DNA of 64,000 nt from [Clostridium] celerecrescens 18A (GTDB taxonomy: Bacteria > Bacillota > Clostridia > Lachnospirales > Lachnospiraceae). Within the stretch, counting starts at the first letter, position 1; every line of letters begins with the position of its first letter. The notes under the pieces were generated by a model. That model saw nothing but the letters and a program-made list of their open reading frames with translations. It had not been told where the DNA came from and searched no databases. Below are positions 54,663-63,547 of the stretch, piece by piece. A program made the position numbers and the translations under genes. The DNA lies in assembly GCF_002797975.1 (NCBI RefSeq), contig NZ_PGET01000001.1:1984001-2048000 (forward strand), read 5' to 3'.

Positions 54663-56975
54663 TTAGCCGAGGTCATCATGTTTCTCAATATTTTGCTTTA
54701 TACCGATCAGAAGTGCCAAAAATAGCAAGAGCCCTACAAATACTTCTCCTATATAAGATAACATCGCCCTGGTCATGGCAGAAATTTCAAACAACTGCGG
54801 CAATATCCACAGCGCACCAAATGCCCCAAACACCATTGTAACACAAATAAATATACGCAGCTTTGTAAATGGAATACAACTTTTAATAACTGACAGCATA
54901 GATACCAGAATCAAAAGCATGTACATAATCGTCTGCCTCTGCTGTGTATCAAATGGTAAGGTAAGGCTGATAAAAATGATTCCAGCTGTAATTGTCAGTG
55001 CAAACGGTGCAGCATTTGCCAATGCTGTCCTTAAGAAAGAGCTGCGAACCCTCTTTGTATTCGATTCAAAAATCGTCAGAAACGATGGATATGCTTCGAT
55101 AAAGGCATCAATCAGCGTAATTTGAATTGGAATAAACGGAAAAGGCATGTTGAACAGCAGGAAGAAAAGGGACAGTAGCAAAGAATAGATCGTCTTAATA
55201 AAGAATATCCCTGCTGTTCTGGTCACATGATTAATCACTTTTCTTCCTTCCAACACCACCTGCGGCAGATTCGCAAAATCTGAGTCTAACAAAACGATCT
55301 GTGAAATCTGACGGCTGGCATCACTGCCTTCGGCTATGGCGATAGAACAATCTGCTTCTCTAAGGGCCAAAAGATCATTCACACCATCACCAGTCATCGC
55401 CACCTGATGTCCTGCGCGCTTCATAGCCATCACAAGCAACTGCTTTTGTTTCGGTGTCACCCGGGCGAATACTGTATATTTCATGCATATGCTGTCATAA
55501 TCCGTAATCTCTCCAAAGGAGGACAGATCGACTGCATTTTCCCATTCCTCTAATCCTGCTTTCTTCGCGATGATAGACACTGTTTTAATATGATCACCGG
55601 AAATAACTTTTACTTCAACACCTTCTTTACGAAAATACTCCAGCGTTTTTGCAGTGCCTTTTCGAATGTTATCTTCTAAAATAACGGCGCACAGCGGTTC
55701 AATCTCATCCGGCAGTTCTCTTTCATTTTGCCATTCGCCATTGTAATAGCCTATTACAACAGCACGGCAGCCCTTTTCTATCTGGTGTTCTACATCCGAA
55801 GGCAAAACATTCATAATCCTCTCAGCCGCACCAATGAATACTGTTCCGGCAGTGTGAAAGCTGACCGCCCCCCATTTCCGAAGGGAGGAAAAAGGAACTT
55901 TATATGTCTGCTGGTACACGGAATTTGTTCCAAAATGCTCTTGAAGAGCCTGAAAGGTAGCGTTATTATCATTGCTCGCAGCAAGATAAGACTGAATCAG
56001 CGGTGACAGTTTTTTATTCGTTGAATCAGATAACGGAAGCACTTCCTTAACCTTCATCTTACCGTCTGTGATGGTTCCCGTTTTATCAAGGCACAGAACA
56101 TCCACATGAGCCAGTGTCTCCAGGGAATAGATATTCTGGACCAGAATCTTCATGTTTGCCAGACGGATAACGCCGTTTGCAAGCGAAACGGCAATCAGGA
56201 GCACCAATCCTTTGGGCAGCATCCCCAAAAGTGCCGCCGAAGAAGATACGACAGCATCCGAGACCAATACTTGCCTGAGCATGATTGCTTCAAGGAACAA
56301 CAGAATCCCCAACGGTACAATGAGAAAGCTTGTAAAGCGGGTCACCTGTTTCATGGAACCGAGCAATTCAGACGACACTCTCTTGGCTTTTTTGGTTTCT
56401 TCCATAAGCTTTACGGCATAATTTTCACTGCCTACGTGCGTTGTTTTTGCATAGCATTTTCCTGTGACGACAAAGCTTCCGGAAAAAAGCTCGCTGCCCT
56501 CTGTCTTTAATATGGCATCACTCTCGCCGGTTAACAGCGATTCATTAACTTCTGCCATACCGCCAAGTACAATCCCGTCATTGCAGATTTGATGTCCGCT
56601 TTCCAGTACCATTACATCATCTATAACAATGTCCTCGGTTTCAACGACAATCTCTCTGCCATCTCTTACCAATTTTGCCTTTGGCCGGTTCAAGATCGAC
56701 AGCTCGTCTATCAGTTTTTTTGCTTTCAGTTCCTGTGCAATCCCGATCACAATATTGATTATAATAATGACAATAAAAATCATATTGGAATAAGCACCGA
56801 CAGCGAAAAGCAATGCCGCAATTATAAAATTGAGCAAATTAAATAATGTAAAAATGTTTTCTTTAAATACCTGCGCTTTGGTTTTTGTAATGGAACCTGG
56901 TGGTTTTCCCATATCTCCCCGTTCTTTGCGATCCATTACTTCCTGCGTAGATAGACCTTGTATTGGTGCCTCCAT
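54663..56975 (-). CDS. Cation-translocating P-type ATPase (CtpE-like)
   Basis: A 770-residue membrane pump. In order: two N-terminal helices, the actuator domain with EVNESLLTGESDAIL (TGES), two helices with MLPKGLVLLIAVSLA (Pro in the ion-binding helix), the phosphorylation site VDVLCLDKTGTITDGKMK (Asp), the nucleotide domain, then MTGDGVNDLLALREADCSIA (hinge), and about six C-terminal helices. No metal-binding CxxC domain at the N-terminus and no CPC in the membrane, so not a heavy-metal pump. The layout fits CtpE-like or calcium/magnesium-type pumps; the ion is uncertain. The ATG preceded by TGGAGG was chosen over one four codons upstream. Confidence 0.85.
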   Translation of the reverse strand: MEAPIQGLSTQEVMDRKERGDMGKPPGSITKTKAQVFKENIFTLFNLLNFIIAALLFAVGAYSNMIFIVIIIINIVIGIAQELKAKKLIDELSILNRPKAKLVRDGREIVVETEDIVIDDVMVLESGHQICNDGIVLGGMAEVNESLLTGESDAILKTEGSELFSGSFVVTGKCYAKTTHVGSENYAVKLMEETKKAKRVSSELLGSMKQVTRFTSFLIVPLGILLFLEAIMLRQVLVSDAVVSSSAALLGMLPKGLVLLIAVSLANGVIRLANMKILVQNIYSLETLAHVDVLCLDKTGTITDGKMKVKEVLPLSDSTNKKLSPLIQSYLAASNDNNATFQALQEHFGTNSVYQQTYKVPFSSLRKWGAVSFHTAGTVFIGAAERIMNVLPSDVEHQIEKGCRAVVIGYYNGEWQNERELPDEIEPLCAVILEDNIRKGTAKTLEYFRKEGVEVKVISGDHIKTVSIIAKKAGLEEWENAVDLSSFGEITDYDSICMKYTVFARVTPKQKQLLVMAMKRAGHQVAMTGDGVNDLLALREADCSIAIAEGSDASRQISQIVLLDSDFANLPQVVLEGRKVINHVTRTAGIFFIKTIYSLLLSLFFLLFNMPFPFIPIQITLIDAFIEAYPSFLTIFESNTKRVRSSFLRTALANAAPFALTITAGIIFISLTLPFDTQQRQTIMYMLLILVSMLSVIKSCIPFTKLRIFICVTMVFGAFGALWILPQLFEISAMTRAMLSYIGEVFVGLLLFLALLIGIKQNIEKHDDLG

Positions 56976-57208
56976 TTTTTCCTCCATTTATATCCAGTCT
57001 TAATTTCCGTTTATTAACCATTTCATCGAAAGCGAACCATTTTTGACCATCGGATGGACAAGCTGAAATAAAGCCCTTTTATCTTCACTTGCTTTGCCAG
57101 TTCAGATAAGTTATATTATTCAAACATAAAGTCCAGTTAAATTGAAGTTAAACTCTTCATAAACTATAAAACAGTTTCCCTGTTTCAGCAAAATCACTTT
57201 TTTATGCA

Positions 57209-57859
57209 ATGGAAGATCTGGCTGGGATCAGCAGGATACTGGACAAAAACTCCATAGCGTTATCCGTGGATTCCTCTGGTAAAACTATCTATCAGTACGG
57301 GAGTGCAACCGAAGCAGATGGAATCCTGCTTGATCTAATGCTTCCCGGTATTGACGGTTTTACCGTCTGCCGCAAGCTGCGGGAGACACTGGACATTCCT
57401 ATCCTGATGTTCACGGCACGTTAGGAGGATATTGATAAGATACGCGGACTTGGACTTGGCGCGGATGATTATATTGAGAAGCCTTTTTCTCCCAGTGTGC
57501 TGGTGGCACGGGTTAAGGCGCATTTGGCACGATATGCCAGATTGAAGAAAACGGATAGGACCGAACCGATACCGATTACGTTCGGCAATATCCGCATAAG
57601 TACCGATACTCGCAGGGTCTATGTGAATGACATTGAAATCGAACTGAAAAACAAGGAATATGAGTTTTACTGTTTATGGCACTCAACGATGATGTGGTCT
57701 TCAACCGGGAAACGCTTTACGAGCGTATCTGGGGTATGGAGGCTATGGGAGATAATGCCTCTGTCGCCGTCCACATCAACCGGCTGAGGGACAAAATAGA
57801 GGAAGATCCAGGCGTATATCCAGACGGTGCGGGGTGCGGGTTATCGGCTTAAGGCGTAA
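57209..57859 (+). pseudogene. Broken OmpR-family response regulator gene
   Basis: Receiver domain blocks are readable ([20 protein letters not shown] with the phospho-Asp, then IPILMFTAR), followed by an in-frame TAG at 57422-57424, where related proteins have Gln. Past it, [20 protein letters not shown] and the winged-helix start [20 protein letters not shown] continue in frame. A frameshift near 57665 moves the reading to [20 protein letters not shown] and [19 protein letters not shown], and a second near 57815 restores IQTVRGAGYRLKA-stop. The N-terminal acidic pocket is also degenerate. No kinase gene follows. Confidence 0.88.
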
Positions 57860-57931
57860 ATTTCACAAACAGGCACCTCTGGCACATTTCCGTGCCAAGG
57901 GCAGCCCATTTTTGAAATCTATCATTTATGT

Positions 57932-58080
57932 TTATGCATATCCGCCCATCAGCTCCCGGATCTCTCCCATCGGGTACTGGAACCGGCTTCGTTTCTGAAT
58001 CAGGTCAGGGAACGGGTTAGTCGGCAGCAAAAACTTACCCACTCCAAGAATACTGAACAAAGATAGGCAGTACAAGTTTT
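57932..58080 (-). pseudogene. Unidentified 3' gene relic
   Basis: A short minus-strand frame with coding-like composition and no start: LYCLSLFSILGVGKFLLPTN, then PFPDLIQKRSRFQYPMGEIR and ELMGGYA-stop. Family not recognised. It lies in the gap between the broken response regulator and the P450 gene; the rest of that gap shows nothing. Confidence 0.35.
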
Positions 58081-58180
58081 CCCATAAGAATAAAAGAGCT
58101 TTAAATACGATCCGGCTTAAGATAATGACTGATCAGTTCCCTTGTCTTCAATCCGCTTAATCTGCGTTACAATGTGTCTG

Positions 58181-59440
58181 TTACAATTTCTTTCTAATAT
58201 TTTTTATGATAAATCCGCTTTCAGGCAAAGTGGGAATTCTTGAAAGGCTGTAGGTTAAGTCTTGTTCTGGAACTTCAAAGTCAATTTTATTAACAAGAAA
58301 GTTTAAACCTGCTTTCATTATCTCAATCGTAATACCTTCACCAGGACAGCGATGCCCCTTTCCTGGATCGCCGCCGCCTTGCGGGATAAAGCTAAATGTC
58401 CGGTCTTTTTGTTCCTTAAAGCGCTCCGGCAGAAATTCATCAGGATTACTCCATATTTTAGAATTATGATTCATCCCATAAACATCAAGTAATACAAGTA
58501 CCCCTTTTTTAAACTCATACTGATTCCAGACAAAGTCCTTGTGTACCCTTGCTCCTAAAAATGGGGTAAACGGATAGAATCTACGAACTTCCTGCACAAA
58601 CATTTCAAAATAATTGTTATCACCACGAGTCAGTTCTTCATGACACTCAGGATGTTCATACATTGCTAATGCTGTAAAAGTAATGTATGTTGAAATAGCG
58701 ACAATAGGTCTTATTACGTTTATAAGCTCTTTTGCAGCCATCTGTAACTCCATTTGGCTGCCATCAGGCTCTCTGTGAAAAGCCATTAAATGAAGTGCGG
58801 AATCATCTTTTACTATCAGCTTCTCTTGTCTTACATCGTCTATGATTCCTCTTATCCATTCCTCGGTTCTATTTCGTGCCGCCTTTCCTTTCCAGTATCT
58901 TGGCCCAACTCCGCCCAGTCCATCAACCATAGCACAAAAATCATCTGCCCTGCTTTCTACATCAGATTCCGGCAATGGAACTCCAGTCCAGAAACATGCT
59001 ATCTTGCATATAACATTTTTAACTTCGTGAAATAGTACAACTTTTTCCATATCCGCCCATTTATGAACGGAAGCTTCCATTTCTTTCTCAAAAAGCTCCG
59101 CAAGTTCCTTTTGATGATTTTCAGTCATTAACGACATGAAAAATAATTTTCGCTGAGTATGTGCTTTATTATCCATCCCCTGAATGGCATTAACTCCAAA
59201 CAGTGTTTTTTGTATTCTCTTTGGCATTGCACCTTTTCGTTGAAATAACTCTTCATTATAAAAAATTTTACATGCTTCTTCTCCACTAATGCAAATAGCT
59301 TTTTCTCCCATGATATGGGTCTCGAAAATATTGCATTTATAAAGATCCATTCTATTTTTTATAAAAAGATATCCTTCTTCCAATAATTTAAGAGTGTGAT
59401 CTAAGCCTTTATCCTGTACAATTCGCTCTTTAACTTCCAT
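58181..59440 (-). CDS. CYP152-family fatty acid peroxygenase (cytochrome P450)
   Basis: A 419-residue heme enzyme, resembling Bacillus CypC/P450-BSbeta through its whole length. KGLDHTLKLLEEGYLFIKNR, FQRKGAMPKRIQKTLFGVNA and QGMDNKAHTQRKLFFMSLMT match the N-terminal third. INVIRPIVAISTYITF carries the Arg-Pro that binds the fatty acid carboxylate in place of the usual acid-Thr pair. EMFVQEVRRFYPFTPFLGAR is the ExxR region, and FIPQGGGDPGKGHRCPGEGI has the heme-ligand Cys. It uses hydrogen peroxide, without a reductase partner, to hydroxylate or decarboxylate fatty acids. Single gene, no partner nearby. Confidence 0.9.
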   Translation of the reverse strand: MEVKERIVQDKGLDHTLKLLEEGYLFIKNRMDLYKCNIFETHIMGEKAICISGEEACKIFYNEELFQRKGAMPKRIQKTLFGVNAIQGMDNKAHTQRKLFFMSLMTENHQKELAELFEKEMEASVHKWADMEKVVLFHEVKNVICKIACFWTGVPLPESDVESRADDFCAMVDGLGGVGPRYWKGKAARNRTEEWIRGIIDDVRQEKLIVKDDSALHLMAFHREPDGSQMELQMAAKELINVIRPIVAISTYITFTALAMYEHPECHEELTRGDNNYFEMFVQEVRRFYPFTPFLGARVHKDFVWNQYEFKKGVLVLLDVYGMNHNSKIWSNPDEFLPERFKEQKDRTFSFIPQGGGDPGKGHRCPGEGITIEIMKAGLNFLVNKIDFEVPEQDLTYSLSRIPTLPESGFIIKNIRKKL

Positions 59441-59692
59441 TCCTTCTCTACCTTCTGTTTCTATTATAATTTTTTAACATTGTAAATACTTTTGGTTTAT
59501 TATCGCTTTATTACCGATAAATATTCATAGAGAACAGGCCTTAATGCACTGTTTCTTTGCATTGAAAGCAAATGGTTACTGCAAAGAATTCTCAGTTTAA
59601 AAAAAAATAATATTTAAACATCATATCAGCTTTCATCTAAACCTCATCATGCTAAAGGCTCTGTGGCAGCTGGGAGCAATGAAATATTTAAA

Positions 59693-59739
59693 GGGCGGCT
59701 ATTATTTAACAACAAAGTGTTGTTAAATGGCAGCCGCCC
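59693..59739 (-). terminator. Terminator after the GNAT gene
   Basis: GGGCGGCT/AGCCGCCC with an inner AACAACA/TGTTGTT stem. The minus-strand T-run is modest (TTTAAATATTT). 59441-59692 is AT-rich and empty. Confidence 0.7.
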
Positions 59740-59779
59740 ACTATAGGATTTCTTCTGTCCGAGAACTATTTTCCTCCAA

Positions 59780-60190
59780 TTATATTTTTTTCACCATGCC
59801 AACAGACTTTGGAGCCGAATACACAAATCCAAATTTTTTATATAGTTCATCCGCCGGTATATCAGCAATCAGGCTAACATAAGAATTTTTCGGAATGTTA
59901 TTCTCCAGGTATGTATTTATTTCTGACATAATCCGTTTACCTAGTCCTTTTCCCTGGTATGAGGGGGCAACAGCAATGTCCACGATATGATAAAAGCATC
60001 CTTTATCCCCTATAATTCTTCCCATGCCAATTAGTTTATCAGAGTCCCTTAAAGTAACAATATAGATAGAATTTTTAAATCCCACTTCTGAAGCCGCTTC
60101 ATCTTTTGGACTCAATCCAGAAATTATTCGTAAATTATTATATTCCTGTGCATTTGGAATTTCATTTGAAACGGATATATCCATTTTCAT
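59780..60190 (-). CDS. GNAT-family N-acetyltransferase
   Basis: A 136-residue acetyltransferase. IYIVTLRDSDKLIGMGRIIG, FYHIVDIAVAPSYQGKGLGK (Q/RxxGxG/A acetyl-CoA loop) and the tail DELYKKFGFVYSAPKSVGMV are the usual GNAT motifs. The open frame extends 82 codons upstream into the VOC gene. The ATG with AAAGGAAAT is the start that fits the family. Substrate unknown. Confidence 0.85.
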   Translation of the reverse strand: MKMDISVSNEIPNAQEYNNLRIISGLSPKDEAASEVGFKNSIYIVTLRDSDKLIGMGRIIGDKGCFYHIVDIAVAPSYQGKGLGKRIMSEINTYLENNIPKNSYVSLIADIPADELYKKFGFVYSAPKSVGMVKKI

Positions 60191-60335
60191 ATTTCCTTTC
60201 CCTCTTATATATTGAAAACAACTTCCTATTCTATCCCTCAAAATATAACCGATATTAAAAGGTACGTTAATTGTGGAATAAATATTTAGGTAATCTCGCA
60301 TCCGGATGAGAAAGTGAACCCGCATTATGCTTGTT

Positions 60336-60767
60336 CTATTCAGGCTTTTTATACATGCTCGAATCCCAAGGGGCGTTTGCGTCATAATCTTCGGGCGGAT
60401 GATGCTGCGGGGCTGTGATATACCACCAAACACCAAATTTATCTATTACTTCGGCAGCGCATGGGCTCCATGGTAATGGCCCGATGGGTGTTTTTATTAT
60501 TCCGCCCTCGCTAAGGAGTGCATACGCTTTTTTCACTTCTGTTTCATCACCAAATGTAGCACCCAACTGTACCCTTTGGTCCTTGATGTCATTGTTTTCC
60601 GCTTCGACAACAGAAAGAATTTCTTCGCCGTTTTTATAGAGTTCTGAATGAAAATATGTTCCATCAGGGTTTTTGACATGATACCCTAACTCCAACCCGA
60701 ATACTTCCTTATATAGTTCTACTGCCTCCACGCTGTTTTTGACATACAGTCCATGTCCTATTTTCAT
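60336..60767 (-). CDS. VOC-family (glyoxalase/PhnB-like) protein
   Basis: A 143-residue protein with two beta-alpha-beta-beta-beta units. MKIGHGLYVKNSVEAVELYK and VFGLELGYHVKNPDGTYFHS form the first half, and DETEVKKAYALLSEGGIIKT, then GPLPWSPCAAEVIDKFGVWW the second, as in PhnB-type VOC proteins. The start has AAAGGAGG. It may be co-transcribed with the GNAT gene 145 bases downstream. Confidence 0.85.
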   Translation of the reverse strand: MKIGHGLYVKNSVEAVELYKEVFGLELGYHVKNPDGTYFHSELYKNGEEILSVVEAENNDIKDQRVQLGATFGDETEVKKAYALLSEGGIIKTPIGPLPWSPCAAEVIDKFGVWWYITAPQHHPPEDYDANAPWDSSMYKKPE

Positions 60768-60943
60768 ATTGATACCTCCTTTCAAGAGATATGATTTTTC
60801 ACGTCTGCCTTTTGCTTTGCAACAACACCTCATTAGAACCATGTTAACAACATTCATAGAGGACATAAACCACTGAATCCCAGGCTAAATGCTCCGTCAT
60901 GAATCAAAAACCGTGCAAGATTCTCCTGCTATTGGTAATTATA

Positions 60944-61051
60944 CTACTTTTCTGCTCTATTTTTAAGTCTTAAATTAACAAAATAAAAGATCCCCGTTAA
61001 AAATGGGAATATAGCCATCAAAGCAAACATTGTCACATATCCTGCCGCATT
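60944..61051 (-). pseudogene. C-terminal relic of an MFS transporter gene
   Basis: 35 residues on the minus strand, NAAGYVTMFALMAIFPFLTG, then IFYFVNLRLKNRAEK-stop, the last membrane helix and basic tail of a major facilitator transporter, with a stop codon immediately in front. The rest of the gene is gone. Confidence 0.6.
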
Positions 61052-61104
61052 TTATTTCGAAAATATAACCAGGCTTTATCGGATGAAAGCGTCAGATTCA
61101 CAAA

Positions 61105-61145
61105 AAAGGTACTCCAACCGTTTGTAAAACGTTTGAAGTACCTTT
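61105..61145 (-). terminator. Intrinsic terminator after the VanW-family gene
   Basis: AAAGGTACT/AGTACCTTT with inner AAACGT/ACGTTT-like pairing, followed by six T on the minus strand, 10 bases after the stop. Confidence 0.88.
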
Positions 61146-61154
61146 TTCCATATC

Positions 61155-62672
61155 TTATTCTGCTGCCGGAACCACCGGTATGTCCATCTCCGTACCAGTA
61201 GTCTCCGAACCTCCAGCCCCAGGTCCGATCTCCGAATTCTCTTGCACTTCCGTGGTCTGCGGCTGTGTCTCCGTAGACGTCTGGGACTCGGTTTCCGCTG
61301 GAGGCACTGTGGTATTCCGATTAATGACTGCAGGTTTCCCTTTATAAGTACTATTATGAAGCGGCTCTTCCTTTATCACCGTATCTCCCTTTTTATACAC
61401 CCGGTAGCTTTTGTAAACGCCGCCGATGGCGCCCTTATCGACTACCTTTTCCGTTCCATAGGGCAATGCAGGATTTTCCTCGTATACAGGCTCCAACGGC
61501 TCTAAATCACGAACCTTCTCGGATCGGATTGACACTTTCACCCCAGCCTCCAGGATTGGAAGTCCCACCAGGGAGAGCTTTAAGCTTTTCCCGTCCAGCG
61601 CAGCCCGGATCGCCATGGTATGACCGCTGGTATTTACAAATTTTAAATCCGGACCTGCGTAGCCGTCAAAGCTGACCATGGCATCCTGTCCCTTTTCCAC
61701 ATAGGACGGTGCAAAGCTGTGGGCATTGCGCTCCGTGGTTTTAAAACCGACTTCAATGATGGCATGATACAGGGTGGTGGATACCTGGCACACGCCTCCG
61801 CCCGGTTCTTCAATCAGGACTCCGTTCCGGTATGCACCGGCGGGCTGATATCCTTTTTCCTTTGTACGGTTCCCGGTAGTATTGTTAAAGGAAAATTCTT
61901 CTCCCGGCTTAAGTATTAGTCCATTGAGGGAATCTACTGCCAGACGGATGTTTTGATTTCTGTTTTTATTATCCGTCGTCATCGTTGTAAAGGTTCCGAC
62001 GACCTTATACTGCTCTTTTGCCTGGCTCTGAGTCCTTTCAGGGGATGTTTCCGTAAAACCTGCCATGATTTCAGCTTGGTAATTCTCTGATTTTGCTGCG
62101 TCCATCAGCTGCTCCACCAGCTTCTCCTGATCCAGAACGCGACCGTTCTGTTCTTTTGTATACACGAAAGCCCCGCTTGTCTTGTTAAAAGATTCCAGCT
62201 CGGAGTTAACAGCGCTTTTATTCCAACGATCAGCAAGCGAAGCCGCTTGACTGATAAATGGCTCTCTTAAGGCTTCATAATCAATTTCATACTGCTGCTT
62301 TTGATCCGGGGACGTTCCCTCCAATTGCTTTATAATCGCCTGAAGCTGTGGTTCTAAAAGATTGTCCAATAAAACCGAATCCTTCCCGTCACTGACAATC
62401 AGCTCCCACTGATAACGTTCTTTCAGGGTTTCTTCTGCCTCCATTACTGTAAGACCGGTCAAGTCTGTCTGTCCCACCCGGGCTGCGGAAAGGATTTTAT
62501 CCGTCAGGCCCGGGGTAGTTCCCTTTTCTGACTCTTCCACTGACCGCGGGCCGTTGGAACCGGCCCTGGAATACAGATAACCTCCGGCTGACAGAGCTGC
62601 CAGAAGCAGCACACCCACTGCTATATTTCTGTTTCTTTTTATTTTTCTTCTTCTTTCCCTGTACTTACCCAT
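61155..62672 (-). CDS. VanW-family extracellular protein with G5 domain
   Basis: A 505-residue protein anchored by an N-terminal helix (IAVGVLLLAALSAGGYLYSR). In order: a PG_binding_4-like domain (LTGLTVMEAEETLKERYQWE; FVYTKEQNGRVLDQEKLVEQ), the VanW domain with NGLILKPGEEFSFNNTTGNR and GGGVCQVSTTLYHAIIEVGF, a G5-like segment (VEKVVDKGAIGG-type: EKVVDKGAIGGVYKSYRVYK), and a Thr/Glu/Pro-rich tail. VanW proteins are common in Clostridia without any link to vancomycin; they probably act in the cell wall. Ribosome binding site GGAGAGCGG is rather far from the ATG. Confidence 0.9.
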   Translation of the reverse strand: MGKYRERRRKIKRNRNIAVGVLLLAALSAGGYLYSRAGSNGPRSVEESEKGTTPGLTDKILSAARVGQTDLTGLTVMEAEETLKERYQWELIVSDGKDSVLLDNLLEPQLQAIIKQLEGTSPDQKQQYEIDYEALREPFISQAASLADRWNKSAVNSELESFNKTSGAFVYTKEQNGRVLDQEKLVEQLMDAAKSENYQAEIMAGFTETSPERTQSQAKEQYKVVGTFTTMTTDNKNRNQNIRLAVDSLNGLILKPGEEFSFNNTTGNRTKEKGYQPAGAYRNGVLIEEPGGGVCQVSTTLYHAIIEVGFKTTERNAHSFAPSYVEKGQDAMVSFDGYAGPDLKFVNTSGHTMAIRAALDGKSLKLSLVGLPILEAGVKVSIRSEKVRDLEPLEPVYEENPALPYGTEKVVDKGAIGGVYKSYRVYKKGDTVIKEEPLHNSTYKGKPAVINRNTTVPPAETESQTSTETQPQTTEVQENSEIGPGAGGSETTGTEMDIPVVPAAE

Positions 62673-62676
62673 GGAT

Positions 62677-62830
62677 TCAATTCCGCTCTCCTTTCATCGT
62701 CTGCTCAATGATGCTTTTCATAATATCCTCGGAAAGCTGTCCGCTTGCATAGCCAAATGCAATTCCAATCCGCGCCTAAAACCATCAGGGCATCGTCCCC
62801 ACACTCTTATCTATGGAATACCCTAATGCG
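62677..62830 (-). pseudogene. Frameshifted 3' gene relic before the VanW gene
   Basis: The minus strand reads SIDKSVG, then after a frame change DDALMVLGA, then after another ARIGIAFGYASGQLSEDIMK and SIIEQTMKGERN-stop, ending five bases before the VanW start. At least two frame breaks. Family not identified. Confidence 0.4.
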
Positions 62831-62874
62831 GCATCTATTTTAATGCAAAGTTATTTGATTCTGTACTTTAATCA

Positions 62875-62895
62875 GTTACAGTTTGTGACTGTAAC
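62875..62895. promoter_or_regulatory. Operator-like perfect inverted repeat at the VanW promoter
   Basis: GTTACAGT-TTGTG-ACTGTAAC, 8-bp perfect arms with a 5-base spacer. It begins at the -10 box, so a bound protein would block RNA polymerase. Confidence 0.6.
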
Positions 62896-62922
62896 TATAT
62901 CATTTACACTTCCTTGTGTCAA
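62894..62922 (-). promoter_or_regulatory. Sigma-A promoter upstream of the VanW gene
   Basis: On the minus strand TTGACA (62917-62922), 17 bases, TATAGT (62894-62899). It now drives the relic and the VanW gene. Confidence 0.7.
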
Positions 62923-62984
62923 GGGTTCTGGGAAGATTTCATAACAAAATTTGTCTTCTTATAAGAGCACAGTATCTGGTCATG

Positions 62985-63435
62985 CAGAACTAATTTGGAA
63001 CGTGCCCTCGGCATTAATTATTTTCGGTGGAACCATCGGAGCCACTATAATGGCTTTTCCTCCTCAAAGGCTTAAAACCATAGGAACCGTAATTAAAAAG
63101 GCCTTTTCTAAATCACATTTTGATGTAAAAAGGATATTGCTTCTTTAGTCAGAAGCGCCGAAATATCCCGGAAGGATGGGCTTCTTGTTCTTGATAATCA
63201 TATTGATGATTTAACTGATGATGCATTCTTGAAGATGGGAATTCAACATATCATTGATGGTGCGGATGAAGATCAGTTGAGAAATTTATTGGAAGGTTCT
63301 ACTTATTTCATGAAACAGCGGCATCAAAAGGGCGCAGCAATGCTGGATATGATAGCAGCTACGGCTCCTGCACTGGGGCTTTGCTTTTCCATGATGAAAC
63401 AGGCGGGTGGACTTCTTTATAAAGGGAACCAATGA
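62985..63435 (+). pseudogene. motA: Internal fragment of a flagellar motor gene (motA)
   Basis: LIWNVPSALIIFGGTIGATI, then AFPPQRLKTIGTVIKKAFSK is the early part of MotA. A one-base loss in the A-run near 63128 breaks the frame; the next frame continues DIASLVRSAEISRKDGLLVL, DDLTDDAFLKMGIQHIIDGA and QHQKGAAM-like RHQKGAAMLDMIAATAPALG, then degenerates to a stop at 63435. The first membrane helix and the whole C-terminal half are missing, and no motB follows. Confidence 0.85.
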
Positions 63436-63482
63436 TTAAGCGCTGGTTTGTAGCATTTTCAAAACGCCGCGTAGAATGAAAG

Positions 63483-63530
63483 GAAAGCCATTTCCTAACT
63501 TCCTAAAAACAGGAACTGGAAATGGCTTTC
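63483..63530. terminator. Bidirectional terminator
   Basis: A 13-bp perfect stem GAAAGCCATTTCC/GGAAATGGCTTTC with an AGGAA/TTCCT inner stem. It ends the right-edge binding-protein gene on the minus strand, 18 bases after its stop. Confidence 0.85.
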
Positions 63531-63547
63531 TTTTCTTAAAATATGTT

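Noticed and set aside
61155..62672. VanW-family gene as a vancomycin resistance marker
   Set aside because: No vanHAX, vanS or vanR set is present; the broken response regulator at 57.2 kb is separate. VanW-domain proteins are common in Clostridia without resistance.
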